Below, piece after piece: positions 32,672-39,596 of a stretch of DNA of 64,000 nt (positions are counted from its first letter, which is position 1; every line of letters begins with the position of its first letter). Under the pieces are notes generated by a model, which made no database searches, was not told the origin of the DNA, and was given only the letters and a program-made list of their open reading frames with translations. Source of the stretch: JAKRSE01 sp943369295 (GTDB lineage Bacteria; Armatimonadota; Fimbriimonadia; Fimbriimonadales; Fimbriimonadaceae); assembly GCA_943369295.1 (NCBI GenBank), contig CALRMU020000001.1:434001-498000 (forward strand), given 5' to 3'. The position numbers were made by a program, and so were the translations under genes.

Positions 32672-33579
32672 AGGCTTTCCAGAAGCGTGAGGGTACCCCT
32701 CTCGGCATCAAGGCGAGCCTTAATCCCAAGCGGCAGGGTCAGCATGGTCTTCATATGGCCAAAGGGATAGTTGACAATGGTGGGCACCTTAAGGCCCTTA
32801 ACCCGGTCTTCAACAATCTGCCGCCAGGGCCAAGATCCAATCTTTTCGTCCCTTCTTTCGTCGGTGCCGGTCATTTCGCCGATAACGATTCCGGCAGCTT
32901 TTTCTAGCAGGCCAGAGTTGCGCAGCTGGGTGAACTTGGCATCAACTCGGTGGGGATTTTCATCAACATCCTCAAGAACAAGGATCTTGTCAGTAGTGTC
33001 GATGGCGTAGCTGGTGCCGAGAGAATCGGCGATGAGAATCATGCAGCCTCCGATGATTTCCCCTTCTACCGTTCCTGGAATCAGAGTCTCTCCCGCCGGG
33101 TGATTGACGGCGAGGGAGTCTTCGCCAAACAGTCCTCGGCGTAAAGATTCAATCACCCAGTCAGGCCGTTCGACTGAGAGGGTGATGAGCATAGGGCTGT
33201 GGAGAGTTGGCAGGCCCATCTGGTTGAGAGCCAGGTGCAGGGTGGTCACGTCGCTGAATCCGCAGAAGAGTTTTTGTGATTGGACGATGGCATTGAGGTC
33301 AAGATGAGGCATCAGCCTGGCGCATCCGTAGCCTCCGCGGGAGCAGAAAACTGCCTTGACATTAGGGTCAAGAAAAGCGTCCATAAGGTCCTTGGCGCGG
33401 GCCTCGTCGGGTCCAGCCAAGTAGCCATCCGCGGCGTAAACGTTGGGTGCCAGGGTGACCTTTAATCCCCACGATTCCAGCAGTCGAATCCCGTCGGCAG
33501 TCTGATCTGGGGTCAAGGGCGAGGCGGGAGTGACGATTCTGACTTCGTCTCCGGGCCTGAGGGCCGCTGGCTTTGGCAT
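32656..33579 (-). CDS. Murein LD-carboxypeptidase (peptidase S66)
   Basis: 307 residues from the ATG at 33579; the in-frame extension to 33675 runs through a repeat-rich region and does not fit the family. It trims the terminal D-Ala from tetrapeptides in peptidoglycan recycling. Catalytic Ser109 in CGFSDVT, Glu203 in VLEDVDENPHRVD, His275 in NYPFGH, plus the conserved SRGGYGCARLMPHLD segment at 80-94. First gene of a two-gene operon with the glycosidase, both acting on cell-envelope glycans. Confidence 0.93.
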   Translation of the reverse strand: MPKPAALRPGDEVRIVTPASPLTPDQTADGIRLLESWGLKVTLAPNVYAADGYLAGPDEARAKDLMDAFLDPNVKAVFCSRGGYGCARLMPHLDLNAIVQSQKLFCGFSDVTTLHLALNQMGLPTLHSPMLITLSVERPDWVIESLRRGLFGEDSLAVNHPAGETLIPGTVEGEIIGGCMILIADSLGTSYAIDTTDKILVLEDVDENPHRVDAKFTQLRNSGLLEKAAGIVIGEMTGTDERRDEKIGSWPWRQIVEDRVKGLKVPTIVNYPFGHMKTMLTLPLGIKARLDAERGTLTLLESLCDAG

Positions 33580-33652
33580 GAGGTTATTGATACCTCTTTG
33601 GGAGTAGTTCGGACAGGGGAGGCGGGGGGGCAGCCTTCTCGGCTGACAGAAA

Positions 33653-33678
33653 CACGGCTCACTGAGCCGTTGCACCCC
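33653..33678 (-). repeat. REP-like element, ACGGCTC subtype
   Basis: ACGGCTC-ACT-GAGCCGT with the flank TGCACCCC; in minus sense GGGGTGCA precedes the hairpin. Related to 29470-29494. Confidence 0.6.
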
Positions 33679-33794
33679 AGAAGTTTTAGCGAACTTCGGC
33701 TAACCGGTTCTCAATTTAAGAAGAGGTCTCGGGTGTCCCGATCCCATCCGTGAGGAACGAGCGGTGGGTCGGGAATGCATGGGCTTCAAGATGG

Positions 33795-33836
33795 GCGATT
33801 CCCGCCCGACAGCAAGCTGATCGGGACGGGCCACCC
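33795..33836 (-). repeat. REP-like element, CCCGACAGC subtype
   Basis: Core CCCGACAGC-AA-GCTGATCGGG with the flanks GCGATTCCCG and GACGGG. The 36-bp block at 33795-33830 is also present at 59701. Confidence 0.85.
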
Positions 33837-33865
33837 AGTTTTTCAGTTTCTGAAAGGGCATTTTT

Positions 33866-33881
33866 GTGCCACTGGCACCCC
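33866..33881 (-). repeat. Short GTGCC-ACT-GGCAC palindrome
   Basis: Consists only of the REP head motif as a self-complementary unit; probably a truncated REP-like element. Confidence 0.45.
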
Positions 33882-33948
33882 TTGTTTCGCATATGTTCTG
33901 TGCGAAAGAACTGTCCTAAAGGCATCCTGCGTCTCCCACACTTAACAA

Positions 33949-33980
33949 AAAGCCCCCACCCCAAAAATGGAGTGAGGGCT
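33949..33980 (-). terminator. Terminator of the rpmH-rnpA-yidD-yidC-jag operon
   Basis: AGCCCCCAC/GTGAGGGCT with one mismatch and an A-rich loop, followed on the minus strand by TTTTTGTTAAG. Confidence 0.8.
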
Positions 33981-33999
33981 CATCCGGCAGAGCAGAAAC

Positions 34000-34839
34000 C
34001 TACTCAGCAGGAGCGATGACGATCTTGCGGTTGGGCTCTTCGCCTTCGCTGTAGGTGACGACACCGGGGTAATCAGAAAGGGCCTGGTGAACCAGCCTGC
34101 GCTCGAAAGCGGGCAGGGGGTCCAGAACGGCTTCCATTCCATTGGCCTTCACCTGCTCGGCAATTTCGTGGGCCTGAGCGGTCAGCTTGTCCTCGCGGAC
34201 CTTTCGGAAGTTGTTGCCGTCAAGGACGACTCGCACACCGTTGCCAAGCTGGCGAGAAGAGATGACGTTGCCCAGGTACTGCAGAGCGTTGAGAACTTCT
34301 CCACGCTTGCCGACAAGGTAGCTGACGTCTCGGCCCGTGAGCTCAAGGTTGATGTACTTGCCATGAAGGCTGCCAAGGCTGACCTCGGCATTCAGTCCAC
34401 CCGCTTCGATGATCTCGTTCAAGAATCCGATCAGCTGATCAGCATCTTCCTGCGTGGCGACTGGGCCTTCAGAAGTGCCCTCTTCCTCAGAAGCGGATTC
34501 AGCAGCTGCGGCAGCAGGAGCCTCTTCGGCAGCAGGCTTTTCAGCCTTCTTTCTGCCCTTTGGCTTGGCCGGAGCGGCTTCTTCAACCACTTCTGGTTCG
34601 GGTTCTGGTTCGACTGCTGCGACTGGTGCCGGGGCGGCCTTGGGGGCCTTTTCCTTTGCCTTAGAAGGCTTGGAGACCTTGGCTTCTGCTCGGACCTTTA
34701 CAGATCCTGCCTTGCCAAAAAGTCCCTTCTTTTCTTCAAGAACAGTCAGGGTGATGTCTTCGGGTGCCGCTCCCAGCTGCTCGGCCGCCAGGCGGCGGGC
34801 GTCATCAAGGGTCGGTGCTGTGAGCTCGATCGTCTCCAT
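34000..34839 (-). CDS. jag: Jag/KhpB RNA-binding protein
   Basis: 279 residues. Jag-N domain at 1-52 (LFGKAGSVKVRAEA), a long low-complexity Ala/Pro/Glu linker (about 53-135), KH domain (about 140-210, LVGKRGEVLNALQYL) and R3H domain (about 211-279, ending in RKIVIAP). It is an RNA-binding protein that pairs with KhpA and is linked to cell-wall synthesis in Gram-positives. Last gene of the rpmH operon, in its usual place after yidC. Confidence 0.95.
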   Translation of the reverse strand: METIELTAPTLDDARRLAAEQLGAAPEDITLTVLEEKKGLFGKAGSVKVRAEAKVSKPSKAKEKAPKAAPAPVAAVEPEPEPEVVEEAAPAKPKGRKKAEKPAAEEAPAAAAAESASEEEGTSEGPVATQEDADQLIGFLNEIIEAGGLNAEVSLGSLHGKYINLELTGRDVSYLVGKRGEVLNALQYLGNVISSRQLGNGVRVVLDGNNFRKVREDKLTAQAHEIAEQVKANGMEAVLDPLPAFERRLVHQALSDYPGVVTYSEGEEPNRKIVIAPAE

Positions 34840-34868
34840 AAATCTTGGTTCCTTTTGTGGTTTGGGTT

Positions 34869-36260
34869 TTATTTTTTGCCCGATCCAGACGAATCACCCT
34901 TTTTCTTGGGCTTCACCGTCTTAGGGGTGCCGGTCTTGCCCAAGAACTTGTCCACTCTGGGCTGGTGGGTCTCTGTGTCACCAGGGATCGCCCCACCTTT
35001 AACGGTGGCCACCTTTTGAAGGGGCGGCATGGGCATTCGGTAGGTGATCAAAGACTGGGCTGTTGATAGGATGTTCGCAAAAGTCCAGTAAACCACAAAG
35101 GCAGATGGAAGTGGCCAGAAGAACATCATGATTGAGAAGAAGACAGCGACCGAGACGCCGATAATCCTCTGCTGTTTTGCATTTGAAGGGTCGCTTACCG
35201 GCTGCAGCAGGGTAGCCACCACCATCGAAATGCCGTAAATGGCGATGAGAATGTAGTCTCTTTCGCCAAGGTTCGGACCGATGGGGATGCCAAGGAAGCT
35301 GGTTGCGCCGGGGTGGATCCAGAAGAAATGACCCTTAGTGAACTCAAACTGATAGTTGAGCATGCACTGGTAGATGATAAGGAAGAAGGGAAGCTGAACC
35401 AGCATGGGGCCGCAGCCAGCCATGGGGTTGATGCCGTACTCTTTGTACAGCTTCATCGATTCCATTTGGAATCCCTGTTGGTCAGAAACCTGCCCCGTCT
35501 TCTTATCTGTAAACTTCTCTTTGATCTCGGCCATGTAAGGGCCGAGCTGGCTCATCTGCCTGCCCCACATGATCTGTTTGTGGGTTAGAGGCCAGATAAT
35601 CGCTCTCACGATGGCTGCCAGAAGGAAGCCGGCCAGCCAGTAGCTGATCGCTGGGTTGGCTCCTGTGAGGTTGACCAGAAAATCGATGAGGTAGTAGCCA
35701 GGGAAGAGTCCCCAAACGTTGTGGGTTCTGCTCTCGGCACTTAGTTCCTTGACTAGCCTTTCATAAAGCTTGGCAGGGGAAGTGGTGGTTTCTGGTAATC
35801 CGAGTCTCGGTGCTGGAGCAACGGTGAACTCTTTGTTCCAAATCTCTTTGGTGTGATGATCCTGCCAGCGGGGCTTGAGATGCTGGGTGTAAGCCCGGTT
35901 CATCTTGTCCCAGGCGTAAGCCTTGCGCTCTTTGTCGAACATGCGGCGGTAGAGGCCGCTTTTCAGTTCTGTATCGACAACAAGAACAACTCCCTTGAGC
36001 TCTTCTTCAAGCTTGCGCTCAGGAGTCCACTTCTGTTTGTTGGCTTCGTCCGAAACCTGCTTTAAGTAGGCAGGCAGATCGCGTCCGACAGAAAGGTCTT
36101 CCAGCCTCGCTGCCTTGGCGAGCATGCCGGTGTAGATTTCGCCGGTTGGCCGAGTCTCCTTGGGGCCCTGGGCATTGAAAATGAGCATGAAGCCCAAATA
36201 AGCCAAGGCGGCGATAAGGAGGGTATTGATTAGGCGGGCGCCTTTTGGCTGCTGGCTCAT
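34869..36260 (-). CDS. yidC: Membrane protein insertase YidC
   Basis: 463 residues. TM1 at about 12-28, a periplasmic region (30-215) that is shorter than in E. coli, then the conserved five-helix core. The hydrophilic-groove arginine is in AIVRAIIWPLTHKQ, followed by the cytoplasmic coiled hairpin QMSQLGPYMAEIKEKF. The C-terminal tail is basic and Lys-rich, consistent with ribosome contact. It inserts inner-membrane proteins with or without Sec. Confidence 0.97.
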   Translation of the reverse strand: MSQQPKGARLINTLLIAALAYLGFMLIFNAQGPKETRPTGEIYTGMLAKAARLEDLSVGRDLPAYLKQVSDEANKQKWTPERKLEEELKGVVLVVDTELKSGLYRRMFDKERKAYAWDKMNRAYTQHLKPRWQDHHTKEIWNKEFTVAPAPRLGLPETTTSPAKLYERLVKELSAESRTHNVWGLFPGYYLIDFLVNLTGANPAISYWLAGFLLAAIVRAIIWPLTHKQIMWGRQMSQLGPYMAEIKEKFTDKKTGQVSDQQGFQMESMKLYKEYGINPMAGCGPMLVQLPFFLIIYQCMLNYQFEFTKGHFFWIHPGATSFLGIPIGPNLGERDYILIAIYGISMVVATLLQPVSDPSNAKQQRIIGVSVAVFFSIMMFFWPLPSAFVVYWTFANILSTAQSLITYRMPMPPLQKVATVKGGAIPGDTETHQPRVDKFLGKTGTPKTVKPKKKGDSSGSGKK

Positions 36261-36302
36261 TGCGGATGAATGGGTGAGGAAAGGGTTTTAAACCTTCCCT
36301 AT

Positions 36303-36518
36303 TTATGGGACGGGATCATCTCCGCCCGGGTTGAAAGGATGACACCTGCCGATTCTCTTAATGCCCATCCATGAGCCTTTCAGCACTCCGTAACGGCTGA
36401 TAGCCTCAAGAGTGTATTGACTGCAGGTGGGTGTAAAGCGGCAGGCTGCTGGTCTCCACTTAGCGGTTTTTTGGTAAAGCCGAATCATTCCGACGGCGAT
36501 TTTCTGGCTAGGATTCAT
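36303..36518 (-). CDS. yidD: Membrane protein insertion efficiency factor YidD
   Basis: 71 residues from the ATG at 36518, which overlaps the rnpA stop (ATGA) and has GAGG 10 nt upstream. MIRLYQKTAKWRPAACRFTPTCSQYTLEAI is the family signature, with the conserved Cys pair. Fixed neighbour of rnpA and yidC. Confidence 0.95.
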   Translation of the reverse strand: MNPSQKIAVGMIRLYQKTAKWRPAACRFTPTCSQYTLEAISRYGVLKGSWMGIKRIGRCHPFNPGGDDPVP

Positions 36519-36985
36519 TCCAACCAACCCTCTTCTTTGGCGAAATCTTCAATCTCATTCTTGAGCCGAAGCATTTCTTCTACTAATTCTTCATGAGTTT
36601 TGCTGTAGATGGAGGGTCTGGCCAGGCAGATCCAATCCAGCTTCTCAGAGGGCAGCAGGCTTGGCCAAACGGCTTTGATGCGTCGTTTTTGGCGTTTTCG
36701 CCATGCGTGGCACCCTAAAGCCTTCGAGGCAGCGACTCCTAAAAGTCCCTGCCCCGGTAGTGCCATGATTCTAAGGCTTTCACCGGATGCCCGGCGGCCT
36801 GTTTTGAAAAGTGTATCGAAGCGAGAAGAGCTAAGGCTCTTTACGCGGCGAGACGATGTCGTCCGCGGGTGCGTCGTCGCTTCAGAACATTCTGTCCGTC
36901 GGTCGTGCGCATGCGGATGCGAAAGCCGTGTGTCTTGCTTCGCTTTCGATTGTTTGGCTGGAAAGTCCGCTTCATTACTGGTCAT
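36515..36985 (-). CDS. rnpA: RNase P protein component with N-terminal extension overlapping rpmH
   Basis: 156 residues from the ATG at 36985. The canonical RnpA fold starts near residue 50 (SLSSSRFDTLFKTGRR). The RNR motif appears as AWRKRQKRR. The first ~50 residues are translated from the rpmH region in another frame. Between the ATG at 36985 and the conserved core the frame contains no ATG, GTG, TTG, CTG or ATT codon, so the extended form, overlapping rpmH throughout, seems forced. It binds the RNase P RNA and helps mature tRNA 5' ends. Confidence 0.92.
   Translation of the reverse strand: MTSNEADFPAKQSKAKQDTRLSHPHAHDRRTECSEATTHPRTTSSRRVKSLSSSRFDTLFKTGRRASGESLRIMALPGQGLLGVAASKALGCHAWRKRQKRRIKAVWPSLLPSEKLDWICLARPSIYSKTHEELVEEMLRLKNEIEDFAKEEGWLE
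36841..36975 (-). CDS. rpmH: 50S ribosomal protein L34, nested inside rnpA
   Basis: 44 residues. Translation gives MKRTFQPNNRKRSK, then THGFRIRMRTTDGQNVLKRR and RTRGRHRLAA, a complete L34. Its ATG lies 10 nt downstream of the rnpA ATG in another frame and its stop lies inside rnpA, so it is fully nested. A GGGGG run (36989-36993) is the only Shine-Dalgarno-like element before both starts. L34 is the usual first gene of this operon. Confidence 0.97.
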   Translation of the reverse strand: MKRTFQPNNRKRSKTHGFRIRMRTTDGQNVLKRRRTRGRHRLAA

Positions 36986-36989
36986 CAAC

Positions 36990-37262
36990 CCCCGACAGGA
37001 GAATGCAGGTAGGGACTATACCGCCTCTGGTTCCGCGTCCCGGGACATGTGGAAGCCACACGCCGACGGAACCAAGGGCCTTGGCCCCGGTGGTAAGGCT
37101 CATTGTGACACGACTTCTGCCAACTGCGGGCGGGCCGACTAGGTCAGAGCGGGGGACAAGGGGCGTTGGACCCTGGTGAGTTTGACGGGGTCAGCATTCC
37201 GGGCCGGCTGAAAGAACACTGCACCGCCGCCTTCCCTCCTGCCAGAATGAACCCAGTCCTTC
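36990..37262. other. GC-rich structured intergenic region upstream of rpmH
   Basis: It contains a junction-like fold: GGTTCCG/CGGAACC (37029-37073) encloses GTCCCGGGAC and TGTGG-AAG-CCACA, followed by GGGCC-TT-GGCCC (37076-37087). It lies between divergent rpmH and glcF. No DnaA boxes and no SRP RNA, tmRNA or RNase P RNA signature were found. Possibly a leader of the rpmH operon. Confidence 0.45.
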
Positions 37263-38477
37263 ATGTCAGATCTTTCCGACTTGGCAGCCCAGTGTATTCG
37301 CTGTGGGTTCTGTCTTGAATCCTGCCCGACCTTTATGGTGACAGGAGATGAGAGCCAGAGTCCGCGCGGCAGAATCTACTTGGCACGCAATGCCGAAGAA
37401 GGAAAGATTGCCTGGAAGCAGGCTGAACCTGCCTTGGCGACATGCCTGGGCTGCCGAGCCTGCGAAACCGCCTGCCCGAGCGGAGTTGAGTACGGATCTC
37501 TGCTTGAACTCTCTCGTGAAAAGATCGGTGATGCCTCGCCGAAACAGGCGGAAAAAGCACTGCTCAAGGTTCTGACAAACCCCGCCATGGCACGGGCCTC
37601 TTTTGCCGCATCCAGCCTCATTCCAGGCGGCAGAATGCCGGGATTTATGTCCAAGCTGCTTTTTGGCCAAGCTGCTGAAGCAGATTCACCCCGTGCTCAG
37701 AATCCCGCTCTTTGGCCCGAATTGGATCAATCTCGGCTTCCGGCCATTAAGGGTGAGGTTTATCTGCTTGAGGGATGCGTCATGCGGGTCCTCTTCCCAA
37801 GGGTCCACCAGGCAACAAGGCGACTCCTTCGCCGGGTCGGCTACGTGCCAGCACAAATTGATGGCGGGTGCTGTGGGGCGCTTCATGCCCATTCAGGAGA
37901 ACTTACCGAAGCTTCGAAGCGCGCAGAAAAGTTAGGAAAGGCCTTTTCTGAAGATCTGCCGATCATCGTGAATTCAGCGGGATGCGGCTCGACTCTTAAG
38001 AGCTACGGAACTCACTTTGGCGAGGACAGAATTGCGAAGCAGACGTGGGACATCTCAGAGTTCCTTCTGAATCACGGTCTGCTTGACCTTCTGCCTCAGG
38101 CAAAAGGGATTCTCGCGACCGCCACTTACCACGATGCCTGTCACCTGGCTCATGGTCAAGGGGTCAGAAGTCAGCCAAGACAACTCCTCTGGGCGATCCC
38201 AGGCTTGACTTGGGTGACTCTGCCAGAGAGTGAGACCTGCTGCGGCAGTGCGGGCATCTTCAACATCACACAGCCCCATCTGGCTCGCCAGCTGCTAGAA
38301 AGAAAGTGGGCCAACGTTTCTTCTACCGGCGCAGAAATCGTGGTCAGCGGCAACCCTGGCTGCCACGCCTGGCTGGAGCAGGCCTCAAGAGAAAAGGGGC
38401 AGAGAGTCAAGGTTATGCACACGGCTGAGATTCTTGAAGCAGCATTTTCTGGCCTTGAAGGCATCATTTGGGACTGA
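37263..38477 (+). CDS. glcF: Glycolate oxidase iron-sulfur subunit-like protein
   Basis: 404 residues. Two [4Fe-4S] motifs: C11-x2-C14-x2-C17-x3-C21P and C61-x2-C64-x2-C67-x3-C71P. Two cysteine-rich CCG domains follow (GGCCGALHAHSGE and ETCCGSAGIFNI with flanking cysteines). It carries electrons from a flavoprotein (GlcD/GlcE) to quinones. Neither partner is next to it, so an electron-transfer subunit for another FAD oxidase is possible. Confidence 0.88.
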   Translation: MSDLSDLAAQCIRCGFCLESCPTFMVTGDESQSPRGRIYLARNAEEGKIAWKQAEPALATCLGCRACETACPSGVEYGSLLELSREKIGDASPKQAEKALLKVLTNPAMARASFAASSLIPGGRMPGFMSKLLFGQAAEADSPRAQNPALWPELDQSRLPAIKGEVYLLEGCVMRVLFPRVHQATRRLLRRVGYVPAQIDGGCCGALHAHSGELTEASKRAEKLGKAFSEDLPIIVNSAGCGSTLKSYGTHFGEDRIAKQTWDISEFLLNHGLLDLLPQAKGILATATYHDACHLAHGQGVRSQPRQLLWAIPGLTWVTLPESETCCGSAGIFNITQPHLARQLLERKWANVSSTGAEIVVSGNPGCHAWLEQASREKGQRVKVMHTAEILEAAFSGLEGIIWD

Positions 38478-38510
38478 TGGAAATGCGGTTAGAGACCCTT
38501 TTGTTAGGGC

Positions 38511-38525
38511 AAAACTTACAGTTTT
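38511..38525 (+). other. Small hairpin between glcF and folE2
   Basis: AAAACT-TAC-AGTTTT. Flanking AGGGC and GCCCT could close a larger structure. There is no clear T-tract, so its role is unknown. Confidence 0.3.
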
Positions 38526-38634
38526 CAAGCTGAAAGTGACCAAGCCCTTGTTTAAGTACCCAAAAGGGCCGAGAACTCATGCAGAATTGGTTTCGTAGTT
38601 AGGGTTGTGCCGCCGTGGAGCGGTGCTCACCCTC

Positions 38635-39432
38635 ATGGCTTCCGTCCTAAACCCCACCGTGAGTCTTCCCGACATTCAAAAGACCCCAGACATCAGAAAC
38701 ATCGCCATCGACAAGGTGGGTGTTCGTGGTGTCAAATATCCCATTGTGGTGCTTGATAGAGAAAAGCAGAAGCAGCACACTATTGGCGATTTCACTCTCA
38801 CTGTGGATCTTCCTGCCGAATTTAAAGGCACCCACATGAGCCGCTTTTTGGAGGCATTAAGCGAGCATGGCCACGAGATCAGCGTGGAAGCTCTGCCCGT
38901 CCTTTTGGAGAGCCTGCGAACTCGACTTCACGCTCAAGCCGCCCACGTTTTGGTCAACTTCCCCTTCTTTGTCACAAAGAAAGCACCTGTGACGGGCAAG
39001 GAAGGCTTGATGCCAGTCGAGTGCGGATTTGATGCTGAAATCAACGGCAAGTTCAAAGTCGGACTCTACGTGAAGATTCCAGTTGCGACTCTGTGCCCCT
39101 GCAGCAAAGAGATTAGCAAATACGGAGCTCACAATCAGCGAGGCTGGGTAACAGTTAAGGTCAAGTCAAGCGAGCATGTTTGGCTCGAAGAGTTGATCGA
39201 CATGATCGAATCTTCTGCTTCTTGCGCTTTGTATCCTGTGCTCAAGAGGCCGGATGAGAAGTTTGTGACTGAAAAGGCATACGAGAATCCCCGCTTTGTA
39301 GAGGACATGGTTCGAGAAGTGGCACTCAAGTTCGATGCTGATACCAGAATTCAGGCCTACTCGGTGGAAGTGGAAAACGAGGAATCGATTCACGCCCACA
39401 ACGCCTACGCCTACCTCAGCCGCGGACTCTAG
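38635..39432 (+). CDS. folE2: GTP cyclohydrolase FolE2 (type IB)
   Basis: 265 residues from the ATG at 38635; the frame is open to a TTG at 38605. It converts GTP to 7,8-dihydroneopterin triphosphate, feeding folate and possibly queuosine synthesis, with metal-promiscuous chemistry. The signature PVATLCPCSKEISKYGAHNQRG has the metal-binding/catalytic Cys154. The C-terminal ENEESIHAHNAYAYL is also conserved. Monocistronic, with a very strong terminator. Confidence 0.95.
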   Translation: MASVLNPTVSLPDIQKTPDIRNIAIDKVGVRGVKYPIVVLDREKQKQHTIGDFTLTVDLPAEFKGTHMSRFLEALSEHGHEISVEALPVLLESLRTRLHAQAAHVLVNFPFFVTKKAPVTGKEGLMPVECGFDAEINGKFKVGLYVKIPVATLCPCSKEISKYGAHNQRGWVTVKVKSSEHVWLEELIDMIESSASCALYPVLKRPDEKFVTEKAYENPRFVEDMVREVALKFDADTRIQAYSVEVENEESIHAHNAYAYLSRGL

Positions 39433-39457
39433 GTTCAAAAACAGTCTTGCCGCCTTG

Positions 39458-39500
39458 TTCGCCCTCTAGGTTTCGACCTAGGGGGCGAAAGTTTTTTTTC
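39458..39500 (+). terminator. Terminator of folE2
   Basis: TTCGCCCTCTAGGT/ACCTAGGGGGCGAA, a 14-bp stem with a TTCG tetraloop, followed by AGTTTTTTTTCTTT. Confidence 0.96.
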
Positions 39501-39563
39501 TTTCTCTCTGTTAAAGCCTAAGGATCACCTCTTAAGGATGCCGAATTTATTCTTAGGCACTCG

Positions 39564-39591
39564 GCCAAATGCTGGGGGCTTGGCATTTGGC
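39564..39591 (+). promoter_or_regulatory. Stem-loop just before the chemoreceptor start
   Basis: GCCAAATGC/GCATTTGGC, a 9-bp perfect stem with loop TGGGGGCTTG, ending 5 nt before the ATG. The only SD-like run (GGGGG) lies in the loop, so ribosome access may depend on this structure. Confidence 0.5.
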
Positions 39592-39596
39592 ACACC

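Larger units (their letters stand above)
33580..33999. other. Repeat-rich intergenic region
   Basis: 420 bp with no credible gene. It contains a CAGCC-TTCTC-GGCTG hairpin (33631-33645), three REP-like elements and the jag terminator. Confidence 0.65.

Noticed and set aside
36976..37262. Replication origin next to rpmH
   Set aside because: The operon is often near oriC, but there are no DnaA boxes, no AT-rich unwinding element and no dnaA or dnaN.
36990..37262. SRP RNA, tmRNA or RNase P RNA gene
   Set aside because: Strong stems exist, but the conserved cores (for example the GGAA-capped helix 8 of SRP RNA or GAGGAAAGTCC of RNase P RNA) are missing.
38478..38634. preQ1 or THF riboswitch before folE2
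   Set aside because: Hairpins are present but neither consensus core was found.
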